From positions 2,232,001 to 2,296,000 of the forward strand of contig NC_013131.1 of the NCBI RefSeq assembly GCF_000024025.1: 64,000 nucleotides of DNA, in the 5' to 3' direction. The stretch comes from Catenulispora acidiphila DSM 44928. GTDB taxonomy: Bacteria; Actinomycetota; Actinomycetes; Streptomycetales; Catenulisporaceae. The notes under the pieces are model-generated. The model was not told the DNA's origin, searched no databases, and was given only the letters and a program-made list of their open reading frames with translations. Of the stretch, positions 32,804 through 40,561 are shown in pieces (within the stretch, counting starts at the first letter, position 1; each line of letters starts with the position of its first letter). Both the position numbers and the translations under genes were made by a program.

Positions 32804-33065
32804 GCTTGTCACGGTGCTGCGAGATTCTCGCGTGCTCGTGCTCGGGTACGCGGAGGACTTCGCAGAGCTCGGGGATTAGCCGACGACTCTGGCCGACCAT
32901 CGCCGACGGCGCTACGGTGCCCCATGGCCGCGTCGGGTGAAGTTGGCCAGACAACTAGGTATTGGCTATACAACTTTGATCCGTTCACCGGGTACGGAAG
33001 TCCCGGCAACTTCACGTCTCCATATTCGTGAGGCGGCCTCACCTGCTGAACGGAAAGGATCCCGT

Positions 33066-34946
33066 ATGACTGCTCGACTCCCTCACCGCGCTGCCAGACG
33101 CAGCCGAACCGTCCTGCTCGCCTCCACTGCCACGCTCGCCTTGGCGGCCGGCGTCTTGTCTGTGACCACCGCTCGTCCCGCGCACGCGACGAGCGCGACC
33201 GCGCCTGCGGCCGTGACCGCCAAGGCGGCTGCGACCAGTGGCAACCTGCTGGTCGACGCCGGAGCCGAGAGCGCGGCGCAGTGCTCGTCCAACGGCTTGG
33301 ACGCCATGACGATGCCGGGGTGGACGATCGTCACCGGCGATCCGAACGCCGTGTGTTACGGCGCCTCGGGCTATCCCGATGCGAACACGCCGGGCTCGTC
33401 CGCGCGCGGGAAGCAGTTCTTTGCCGGCGGGGGGACCGGGAACGGTGACCTGGCGCAGACCGTGAACGTGTCCTCGGCCGCTTCGGCGATCGACGCCGGG
33501 GGAGTGCCCTTCAACCTGTCCGGGTGGCTCGGCGGGTACGCCGGTCAGAACGACCGCGTCGGCATGACCGCGACGTTCCTCAACGCGGCCGGCTCCTCGG
33601 TCGGCACCGCGACCGTCGCGCCGGTGACCAGCACCGATCGGGGCAGCGCCACCAAGTTCCTGCAGCGCTCGGCGACCGGGACGCTGCCGGCGGGGACTCG
33701 CTCGATCAAGGTGGACCTGGGCTTCACCTGGACCGCCGGCGACACCACCGACGGCTACGCCGACGACGTGTCGCTGACCGTCGGGGCGAACGTGCCGACG
33801 GCGCCGCTGACCGCGCCGACGTCCTCCGTGCCGGGCTTCGACCACGTTTTCGTGGTCTACATGGAGAACGAGGACTACTCCGGCATCATCGGCAACACGT
33901 CGCAGGCTCCATACATCAATAGTCTGCTGTCGCAGGGTACGTCGCTGAGCCAGTCCTACGCGATCACGCATCCGTCGGACCCCAACTACGTCGCGCTCGC
34001 CGGCGGCGGTCTGTACGGCCTGCACGACAACAGCATCGGCACCACCACGATCAACGCTCCGCACGTCGGCAACAGCACCGAGGCGGTCGGCAAGACGTGG
34101 AAGACGTACGTCGAGAACGAGAACGGGAACTGCGACTACACCTCGCACGGCTACTACGCCCCGGACGACGTGCCGTTCGCATTCTTCCAGGACTTCAAGG
34201 CCGATGAGTCGCCGACCGGCTACTGCGGGCAGCACGATCAGCCGCTCACCCAGATGACCGCCGACCTGCGCTCGGCCGCGACCACCCCGAACTTCGTGTG
34301 GTTCGAGCCGGACGACTGCGACGACATGGAGTCCTGCGGCGTCACGGCCGGCGACACCTGGCTCAAGACGACGCTGCCGAGCATCTTCAACTCCCCGGCG
34401 TGGACGCAGCAGAAGTCGTTGCTGATCCTCACCTGGGACGAGGGCGCGACCAAGGCTTACGGCCCGAACTATTCCAACCGCATCCCGACCCTGCTGCTGG
34501 GTTCGCAGAACACGGTGAAGGCCGGCTACACCAGCTCGCAGCGCACCGACCAGTACGGGTTGCTGCGCACCGTGGACAAGGCGCTGGGCTTGGCGTCGCT
34601 GACCAACAACGACGCTTACGCGGCGACGGTGAACGACGCCTGGGGTCAGACGACCACCAACAGCCCGACGCTGACGACCTCGACGCCGAGTGTGGCGAAC
34701 GGTTCGTCGGTCACGTTCTCCTACTCGACGCCGCCGGCCGCGAACAGCGCGAAGAACTGGATCGGGATCTACAAGTCGGGCGACACCCCCGGCAGCCAGG
34801 CTTCCACCGCTTGGCAGTACACGCCCGGGACCAGTGGCAGTGCGACGTTCACGGCGAACTATGGCGCGGGGACCTACAAGGTCTACTACTTCAGCAATGA
34901 CGGCTACACGGTTCTTGCCGGGCCGATTTCGCTGACGCTGAGGTAA
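33066..34946 (+). CDS. Secreted phosphoesterase (acid phosphatase-like, PF04185 type)
   Basis: A 626-residue exported protein; the ATG at 33066 follows GGAAAGGA. A signal peptide spans about 1-36 (L-A-A-G-V-L-S-V-T before the A-H-A site). Residues 45-240 are a beta-rich binding domain. The catalytic part starts with F-V-V-Y-M-E-N-E-D-Y-S and keeps H-P-S-D-P-N-Y-V-A-L-A-G-G and L-I-L-T-W-D-E-G, characteristic of the phospholipase C/acid phosphatase superfamily. Residues about 555-626 form a beta-sandwich with N-W-I-G-I-Y seen in secreted phosphatases. Phosphate monoesters or phospholipids are likely substrates. The stop region is tandemly duplicated. Confidence 0.85.
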   Translation: MTARLPHRAARRSRTVLLASTATLALAAGVLSVTTARPAHATSATAPAAVTAKAAATSGNLLVDAGAESAAQCSSNGLDAMTMPGWTIVTGDPNAVCYGASGYPDANTPGSSARGKQFFAGGGTGNGDLAQTVNVSSAASAIDAGGVPFNLSGWLGGYAGQNDRVGMTATFLNAAGSSVGTATVAPVTSTDRGSATKFLQRSATGTLPAGTRSIKVDLGFTWTAGDTTDGYADDVSLTVGANVPTAPLTAPTSSVPGFDHVFVVYMENEDYSGIIGNTSQAPYINSLLSQGTSLSQSYAITHPSDPNYVALAGGGLYGLHDNSIGTTTINAPHVGNSTEAVGKTWKTYVENENGNCDYTSHGYYAPDDVPFAFFQDFKADESPTGYCGQHDQPLTQMTADLRSAATTPNFVWFEPDDCDDMESCGVTAGDTWLKTTLPSIFNSPAWTQQKSLLILTWDEGATKAYGPNYSNRIPTLLLGSQNTVKAGYTSSQRTDQYGLLRTVDKALGLASLTNNDAYAATVNDAWGQTTTNSPTLTTSTPSVANGSSVTFSYSTPPAANSAKNWIGIYKSGDTPGSQASTAWQYTPGTSGSATFTANYGAGTYKVYYFSNDGYTVLAGPISLTLR

Positions 34947-34964
34947 GGCTGACGCTGAGGTAAA
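34931..34964. repeat. 17-base tandem duplication at a stop codon
   Basis: The unit 34931-34947 (encoding the last L-T-L-R and stop) is repeated at 34948-34964 with one base difference. It is a direct tandem duplication immediately after the phosphoesterase gene and creates a second in-frame-looking stop context. It looks like a recent slippage event. Confidence 0.9.
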
Positions 34965-35053
34965 GCGCGTGCGGTACTGGACCGGTCCGGCTCGGAGACG
35001 AGTTCGGGCCGGTCCGGCGCGTTATCGGGGGCGGGATCAGGGAAGCTTGGGGC

Positions 35054-35752
35054 GTGAAGGAAGATTCCGAGAACGCTGGGTCGGTCGCGCCGGTCGCGCC
35101 GGTCGCCCCGGCCGGCTACCGGCGCTCCGCCGGGACGCCTCGTGCCCAGGCGCGGCGCCGTGACCTGCTCGACGCCGTCACCGACGACCTCGCCGCGCAC
35201 GGCTTGGTCGACTTCTCGTTGCGGCGCGCGGCCAAGGCGGCGGGCACGACGCACAAGGTGCTGCTCTATCACTTCGAGGGCGCCGAGGATCTGTTGCGGG
35301 AGGCGGTCGAGCTGCTGCGGGAGCGGCGGTTGACGTCGTCTATGGCGGCGGCGTTCGCGCCGGATCAGGAGCAGACGCTGGCCGGGCGGGTGCGCGCGGT
35401 GTGGCCGGTGCTGACCGGCTCCGGGGAGGGGCAGCGGGCGCTGGACCAGGCGTTGGGGCTGGCGATGTACGACCCGGGGCGGCATGCGGCGCTCGCGGTC
35501 GACGCCGCGGGGCACTTTCTGCCGGCGCTGCGCGACATGTGTCCGCCGCAGTGGAGTGAGCGGCGTAAGGACGAGGTCGCTGAGCTGGTGTTCGCTGCGC
35601 TGCGGGGATTTTTGGTGCAGCGGCGTACCGGCGGCTCGGAGGGTGGCGGTGGCAGCGACGGCGGTGGCGACGGCAACGGTGTCGGCGACGGCGACGAGCC
35701 CGGGTTCGCCGCGCTGCTGCGGATGCTGGAGCACGAGGAAGCCGCCGGCTGA
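35054..35752 (+). CDS. TetR-family regulator
   Basis: A 232-residue protein with a GTG start at 35054. The N-terminal tail repeats V-A-P-V-A-P-V-A-P. The HTH is at about 35-80: A-H-G-L-V-D-F-S-L-R-R-A-A-K-A-A-G-T-T-H-K-V-L-L-Y-H-F. The C-terminal ligand domain ends in a Gly/Asp/Ser-rich linker and short helix. TetR proteins repress until a ligand binds. The downstream alpha/beta hydrolase gene has a palindrome at its promoter and is a likely target. Confidence 0.88.
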   Translation: MKEDSENAGSVAPVAPVAPAGYRRSAGTPRAQARRRDLLDAVTDDLAAHGLVDFSLRRAAKAAGTTHKVLLYHFEGAEDLLREAVELLRERRLTSSMAAAFAPDQEQTLAGRVRAVWPVLTGSGEGQRALDQALGLAMYDPGRHAALAVDAAGHFLPALRDMCPPQWSERRKDEVAELVFAALRGFLVQRRTGGSEGGGGSDGGGDGNGVGDGDEPGFAALLRMLEHEEAAG

Positions 35753-35800
35753 GCGCGGGATGCCTGGTGGGCTGCGCCGGGCTCGGGTGGGCACACTTGC

Positions 35801-35814
35801 GAACCATGTGGTTC
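35801..35814. promoter_or_regulatory. Palindrome before the alpha/beta hydrolase gene
   Basis: GAACC (35801-35805) and GGTTC (35810-35814) are exact complements around ATGT. It lies 46 bases before the hydrolase start and 49 bases after the TetR gene stop, where a repressor site would be expected. TetR binding is inferred. Confidence 0.45.
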
Positions 35815-35859
35815 ACTTTACAGAAGAGGTGCAGCGCCCGGCGGCAGGAGGTACCACCC

Positions 35860-36726
35860 ATGAATGAGATCGAGCTCTCCGCAGGAGTCATCGAGTACGA
35901 GGACCGCGGCGGCCCGGGTCCCACGGTCGTCTTGCTGCACGGGCTGCTCATGGACGAGACGCTGTGGACCGCGGTCGTCGACGAGCTGGCGCCGCGGTTC
36001 CGTTGCGTGGTCCCGGTTCTGCCACTGGGAGCGCACCGCAAGGCGATGAGCCCGGAAGCGGACCTGTCACCCCTCGGAATCGCGGCGCTGGTCGCCGAGT
36101 TCCTGGACGCCCTCGACCTGCGCGACGTCACGCTGGTCGGCAACGACACCGGCGGCATGCTCGTGCAGCTGCTGATGGCCGACGGAAGCAGGGAGCGGAT
36201 CGCCGGCGCGGTCCTGGTCTCGTGCGACGCATTCGACAACTTCCCGCCCGGCCTCACCGGCCGCACCCTGTTCCTCACCGGCAAGCTCTCGCCGGCGCTG
36301 TTCGGCATGTTCATGCAGCAGATGCGCCTGAAGCCCGCACGCCGCATGCCGCTGTCCTTCGGCTGGCTGACCAAGCGCGGCGACGCGACCGTCAAGCGCT
36401 GGCTGCGTCCCATCTGGCGCCAGCCGGAGATCCGCCGCGACACCGTCCGCGTCCTGCGCACCGCCGCAGCCGACCCGCACATCCTCACCGCCGCCGCCGA
36501 GAAGCTGCCGAGCTTCGACCGCCCGACCCTGGTGGTGTGGGCACAAAACGATCGCGTGATGCCGCCGGAACACGGCCGCCGCCTCGCCGACCTCCTCCCC
36601 GCCGCCCGCCTGGTCGAGATCGGGGACACCTACACCCTGATCCCCCTCGACCAGCCGACCCGCCTCGCGACGGAGATCCGCAGCTTCGTCGCCGGGGAAG
36701 TCAAAGCGGCGCGGGCGCGCCACTAG
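35860..36726 (+). CDS. Alpha/beta hydrolase with aspartate nucleophile elbow
   Basis: A 288-residue protein; the ATG at 35860 follows AGGAGGT, so the longer frame upstream is not used. The fold is clear (V-V-L-L-H-G-L-L-M-D-E near residue 25). The nucleophile elbow reads V-G-N-D-T-G-G, an Asp as in haloalkane dehalogenase-like enzymes rather than Ser. The later acid is P-T-L-V-V-W-A-Q-N-D-R-V-M-P. At the place of the catalytic His the sequence is G-D-T-Y-T-L-I-P-L-D-Q-P, with no His. It may be a non-standard hydrolase or a different chemistry. Substrate unknown. Confidence 0.82.
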   Translation: MNEIELSAGVIEYEDRGGPGPTVVLLHGLLMDETLWTAVVDELAPRFRCVVPVLPLGAHRKAMSPEADLSPLGIAALVAEFLDALDLRDVTLVGNDTGGMLVQLLMADGSRERIAGAVLVSCDAFDNFPPGLTGRTLFLTGKLSPALFGMFMQQMRLKPARRMPLSFGWLTKRGDATVKRWLRPIWRQPEIRRDTVRVLRTAAADPHILTAAAEKLPSFDRPTLVVWAQNDRVMPPEHGRRLADLLPAARLVEIGDTYTLIPLDQPTRLATEIRSFVAGEVKAARARH

Positions 36727-36731
36727 GTGTG

Positions 36732-37499
36732 TCAGTAGCCGCGGCTGCGGGTGGGGTCGGACAACCAATCGCTCTCGTCGGAGGCGCCGTCGCCCATGAG
36801 CTTGACGCGCCGCGCCGAGCGGGTGAACAGGGCTTCGCACAGTTTCTCCGGAGACAGCCGGGTGGAGGAGTAGCCCGCAAAGGTGAAGGCGTAGCTGCGG
36901 TAGGCGATCCCGGCTGCTTGGGCGAAGCGGATGACATCGTCCTGTGCGAAGTAGGGCGCCGGGATCCAGCCGAGTTCGCGTGCCTCGGCATCGAGGAACA
37001 CGATGCGTTTCAGATGACGGCCCGCGAGACCGACCGTCGCGATGGCGGCCAGGTGCCGCTCGCACTCACCCGTGCCGAACGGCCGCCGCCCCGCGCGCGC
37101 GACTTCGGCGGCGTCGAAGTCCGGTATCAGCCCGCCCTCGCGGGGAATCCACGTGCCGGTCCTGAGGGAGCCGGCAATCGTGACGCGCCGGCCGTCCCAC
37201 TCCATCGCGCCGGACCGCAGCCAGCGATCGATCGGCCTGGTGCCCACCATGGTCTGCTGCTGCTTCCAAGGCGACGGCGCGACGGGAGTCAGGCGCATCC
37301 CGCGACGGGACCCGGGACCGCCGCCGGTGCCGTCGAGGGCACCGTCCACAGCCTTCACCCGGGTCACCTTCACCTCGGGTATCTGCAATGCCCAGCCGGC
37401 CCGCTTCGGCGCCTCGGCGTCGAGCCGTTGGTGCCGCAGCCGGAGCCGGACGTCGGGCGCCAGGAACGGCCAAAGGAGAGTGGTCGTCAGTTTCGACAT
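36732..37499 (-). CDS. Hypothetical protein, 255 residues
   Basis: A complete frame with no recognised domain. It reads as real protein: balanced composition, a basic N-terminus, M-E-W-D-G-R-R-V-T-I-A-G-S-L-R-T-G-T-W-I-P strands in the middle and a C-terminal part with I-V-F-L-D-A-E-A-R-E-L-G-W and Y-R-S-Y-A-F-T-F-A-G-Y. No signal peptide or membrane segment is evident. It is convergent with the alpha/beta hydrolase gene (5 bases between stop codons) and lies upstream of the tRNA gene on the same strand. Function not assigned. Confidence 0.65.
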   Translation of the reverse strand: MSKLTTTLLWPFLAPDVRLRLRHQRLDAEAPKRAGWALQIPEVKVTRVKAVDGALDGTGGGPGSRRGMRLTPVAPSPWKQQQTMVGTRPIDRWLRSGAMEWDGRRVTIAGSLRTGTWIPREGGLIPDFDAAEVARAGRRPFGTGECERHLAAIATVGLAGRHLKRIVFLDAEARELGWIPAPYFAQDDVIRFAQAAGIAYRSYAFTFAGYSSTRLSPEKLCEALFTRSARRVKLMGDGASDESDWLSDPTRSRGY

Positions 37500-37569
37500 C
37501 AGATCAGGGATCTTACTCCGCTAACGCAAAATTCCCAGCTCAGGAACCTGAGCCGGGACTTGCTACGGG

Positions 37570-37642
37570 TGCGCCGCCAGGGACTTGAACCCCGAACCCG
37601 CGGATTAAGAGTCCGCTGCTCTGCCTATTGAGCTAGCGGCGC
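37570..37642 (-). tRNA. tRNA-Lys (anticodon CTT)
   Basis: Read on the minus strand from 37642, the cloverleaf is complete: 7-bp acceptor stem GCGCCGC/GCGGCGC, 4-bp D stem GCTC/GAGC, 5-bp anticodon stem GCGGA/TCCGC with loop CTCTTAA (anticodon CTT, reading AAG), 5-base variable loop and a T arm with TTCAAGT loop. The total is 73 nt with discriminator A and no encoded CCA. No repeat of its 3' end was noticed that would mark an integrated element. Confidence 0.97.
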
Positions 37643-37785
37643 TTGATCTTGCTGGTGTCGCGTTGACGGGTGAAACATTAGCAGATCTCCGGAGGCGTTG
37701 TTGACCACCTGGCGGGGGTGCGCGGCGGGTGGTTTCGGCGGCTCTGGGGGTGCTCAGGGGGGCTCGGCGGGGTTCGGGGCGGGTG

Positions 37786-38385
37786 TCAGGCCTTGGCGCG
37801 GAAGCAGCCGGTCAGGTGGTCGTCGACCATGCCGGTGGCCTGCATCAGGGCGTAGGCGGAGGTGGGGCCGATGAACTTCACGCCGGCCTTCTTCAGGGCT
37901 TTGGCCATGGCCTTGGATTCGGGGGTTTCGGTGGGGGTTTGGCCGAAGGATGTGGGGCGGCGGTGGGTGGGTGGGGCGAAGTTCCAGAGGTAGGCGTCGA
38001 GGCCTTCGGGGAAGTCGCGGACGATGCGGGCGTTGTGGATCGCGGATTCGATCTTGGCGCGGCTGCGGATGATGCCGGGGTCGGTCAGGAGGAGTTCGAC
38101 GTCGGCGGGGGTGAGGGCGGCGACGGCGTCGATCTGGAAGTCCTTGAAGGCCTTGCGGAAGGCCTCTCGTTTGCGCAGGACCGTGATCCAGGCCAGGCCG
38201 GCTTGGAAGCCCTCCAGGCTCAGGCGCTCGAACATGGCGTCGTCGCCGTGCAGGGTGCGGCCCCACTCCGTGTCGTGGTAGGCCGCGTAGTCGCCGCCGG
38301 TGCCGGCCCAGCCGCAGCGGGGGATGCCGTCTTCGCCAGTCACAAGATCTTGCACGTCGCCCATCGTAGGCGCGGGGTCCGACAA
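37786..38385 (-). CDS. tag: DNA-3-methyladenine glycosylase I
   Basis: A 199-residue protein of normal Tag length. Zinc-site residues are kept: Cys in R-C-G-W-A-G, His in A-Y-H-D-T-E-W-G, and the C-terminal D-D-H-L-T-G-C with His and Cys. The helix-hairpin region includes F-E-R-L-S-L-E-G-F-Q-A-G-L-A-W-I. Tag excises 3-methyladenine from alkylated DNA in base excision repair. The start may be the first ATG of the frame or the ATG at 38364. It is followed on the same strand by the GTPase gene only after 19 bases upstream; co-transcription with it is possible. Confidence 0.93.
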   Translation of the reverse strand: MSDPAPTMGDVQDLVTGEDGIPRCGWAGTGGDYAAYHDTEWGRTLHGDDAMFERLSLEGFQAGLAWITVLRKREAFRKAFKDFQIDAVAALTPADVELLLTDPGIIRSRAKIESAIHNARIVRDFPEGLDAYLWNFAPPTHRRPTSFGQTPTETPESKAMAKALKKAGVKFIGPTSAYALMQATGMVDDHLTGCFRAKA

Positions 38386-38404
38386 GTCCGGGGCGCGCGG
38401 GCTC

Positions 38405-38965
38405 TCACGCCTCCTCGGCGTGCCACTTCACCGCGTGTTCGACCAGGGCGAGCAGGACGGTGACGGTGGAGGTGCGGTCGCGGGCGTCGCAGATCATCAC
38501 CGGGGTGGAGGACGGGATCGCGAGGGCTTCGCGCAGGGCCTCCTGGCTGTAGCTGCGGGCGCCGTCGAACTGGTTCACCGCCACGACGTGGGGCATGCCG
38601 CGGTGCTCGAAGAAGTCGATGGCGGCGAAGGCGTCGGCCAGGCGGCGGACGTCGGCCAGGACCACCGCGCCGACGGCGCCGCGGGCCAACTCCTCCCACA
38701 GGAACCAGAAGCGCTCCTGGCCCGGGGTGCCGAACAGGTACAGGATCAGGTCGTCGGCCAGCGTCAGGCGGCCGAAGTCGAAGGCGACCGTGGTCGCCGT
38801 CTTGCCCGGCACGCCCACCGTGTCGTCGATACCGCGTCCCACCGAGGTCATCTCGGCCTCGGTGGTCAGCGGCTCGATCTCGGACACCGACCCGACCAGC
38901 GTGGTCTTGCCCACGCCGAACCCGCCGGCGACCAGGATCTTGGCCGTTGTCTGCACGATCGTCAT
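38405..38965 (-). CDS. MglA/CvnD-type small GTPase (conservon family)
   Basis: A 186-residue ATP/GTP-binding protein from the ATG at 38965; the longer open frame above is an antisense shadow of boxB. Motifs are I-L-V-A-G-G-F-G-V-G-K-T-T (G1) at about 9-21, L-F-G-T-P-G-Q-E-R-F (G3) and V-A-V-N-Q-F-D (G4). In actinomycetes these GTPases are the last gene of conservons, with a histidine-kinase-like protein, a roadblock protein and a DUF742 protein. None of those partners is nearby, so this one stands alone beside a glycosylase and divergent from boxB. Its partner is unknown. Confidence 0.88.
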   Translation of the reverse strand: MTIVQTTAKILVAGGFGVGKTTLVGSVSEIEPLTTEAEMTSVGRGIDDTVGVPGKTATTVAFDFGRLTLADDLILYLFGTPGQERFWFLWEELARGAVGAVVLADVRRLADAFAAIDFFEHRGMPHVVAVNQFDGARSYSQEALREALAIPSSTPVMICDARDRTSTVTVLLALVEHAVKWHAEEA

Positions 38966-39127
38966 CGCCGCCGCCCCAGTCCCCCCGAACATAAAGATCT
39001 GGAGAATAGTAGTGGACGACGATGTTCGACAGCATATTGGCAGTCGCGCGGCAGAAGTGTAGAACGTTAGCAGGGCCGCGACACACGGTCGCCGCCCGCG
39101 GTTTCGCGCAGCGCAAGGAGGGCCCTC

Positions 39128-40561
39128 ATGCCCGTGCCGATCGACTACAGCGAACGCATCCCCAACAACGTCGGGCTGGCAGGCGACCGGCGTCTGCAGC
39201 GGGCTCTGGAGGGCTGGCAGCCCAAATTCCTGGACTGGTGGCGCGATCTCGGGCCGGCGCTGCCGACGAAGGACGTGTATCTGCGTACTGCGGTCGCCGT
39301 CGGCCGCGACGGCTGGGCGCACTTCGCACACGTCCCGATGGAGCAGTACCGCTGGGGCATATTCCTGGCCGAACGCGATCCGCGGCGCGTCATCGGCTTC
39401 GGACGCCACAAAGGCGAGCCGGCCTGGCAGGAGGTCCCCGGCGAGCACCGCGCCGTGCTCCAGCGTCTGATCGTCATCCAGGGCGACACCGAACCGGCCT
39501 CCGTCGAGCAGCAGCGGATCCTCGGTCGGACCGCGCCGAGCCTGTATGACCTGCGCAACCTGTTCCAGGTCAACGTCGAGGAAGGGCGGCATCTGTGGGC
39601 GATGGTCTACCTGCTGCACGCCTTCTTCGGCCGCGAGGGACGCGAGGAAGCCGACCAGCTGCTGCTCAGGCACTCCGGCGACCACGACAGCCCGCGGATC
39701 CTCGGCGCCTTCAACGAGGCGACCACCGACTGGCTCCAGTTCTTCATGTTCACCTACTTCACCGACCGGGACGGCAAGTACCAGCTCGGCACCCTGAAGG
39801 AATCAGGGTTCGACCCCCTGGCCAGAACCTGCGAGTTCATGCTCAAGGAAGAGGCGCACCACATGTTCGTCGGGACGACCGGCGTGCAGCGCGTGGTGGA
39901 GCGCACCGCCGAGCAGATGGCCGCGCACGACACCGAAGACGTGCTGCCGTACGGCGCCATACCCTTGCCGATCATCCAGCGTTATCTGAACTTTCAACTT
40001 TCCGTATCGTTGGACCTGTTCGGATCGGAGCGGTCGACCAACGCCGGGACGTATTTCAGCGCCGGGGTGAAAGGGCGCTGGCAGGAGACGCGGCGCGACG
40101 ACGACCACGTTCTGATCGGCGCCGAGCGTCCGATGACAGTGGTCGAAGACGGACGACTGACGGCGAAGGCCGTGCCGCTGCTCAATGCCCTGAATCTCGA
40201 CCTGCGCGACGAGTACATCGCCGACTGCGCGCGCGGTGTGAAGCGCTGGAACCAGGTGTTGGCGGAAGCAGGTCTCGCGCAGCGGCTGTCGCTGCCGCAT
40301 GAGGGATTCCATCGCAAGGTCGGCGCCTACGCCGGTCACCACATCAGCCCGGACGGCGAAGTCCTCGACGCCGCGACCTGGCAGGAGCGCTCGAAGGACT
40401 GGCTGCCGACGCCCGAGGACCGCGCGGCGGTCGCCTCGCTGATGCAGCCGGAGTACGAGCCGGGCCGCTTCGCCGCCTGGATCGCCCCGCCGCGCACCGG
40501 CATCAACGAGCAGCCGGTCGAGTTCGACTACGTGCACCTGGCTGAGGAGGGCATCGGATGA
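39128..40561 (+). CDS. boxB: Benzoyl-CoA 2,3-epoxidase, BoxB
   Basis: A 477-residue diiron protein of the normal BoxB length, with AAGGAGGG before the ATG. Iron ligands lie in helices carrying N-V-E-E-G-R-H-L-W near residue 150 and E-F-M-L-K-E-E-A-H-H-M-F near 235; the distal part has S-T-N-A-G-T-Y-F. BoxB adds one oxygen of O2 to benzoyl-CoA to form the 2,3-epoxide, using electrons from BoxA. The ATGA overlap couples it to boxC. No boxA, benzoate-CoA ligase or semialdehyde dehydrogenase of the pathway adjoins. Confidence 0.93.
   Translation: MPVPIDYSERIPNNVGLAGDRRLQRALEGWQPKFLDWWRDLGPALPTKDVYLRTAVAVGRDGWAHFAHVPMEQYRWGIFLAERDPRRVIGFGRHKGEPAWQEVPGEHRAVLQRLIVIQGDTEPASVEQQRILGRTAPSLYDLRNLFQVNVEEGRHLWAMVYLLHAFFGREGREEADQLLLRHSGDHDSPRILGAFNEATTDWLQFFMFTYFTDRDGKYQLGTLKESGFDPLARTCEFMLKEEAHHMFVGTTGVQRVVERTAEQMAAHDTEDVLPYGAIPLPIIQRYLNFQLSVSLDLFGSERSTNAGTYFSAGVKGRWQETRRDDDHVLIGAERPMTVVEDGRLTAKAVPLLNALNLDLRDEYIADCARGVKRWNQVLAEAGLAQRLSLPHEGFHRKVGAYAGHHISPDGEVLDAATWQERSKDWLPTPEDRAAVASLMQPEYEPGRFAAWIAPPRTGINEQPVEFDYVHLAEEGIG

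Noticed and set aside
37570-37642. tRNA-Lys as an integration site of a mobile element
   Set aside because: No integrase, no second copy of the tRNA 3' end and no foreign-looking block were seen beside it.
38966-39685. Long N-terminal extension of the GTPase frame
   Set aside because: It lies antisense to boxB and upstream of the clear GTPase start at 38965.
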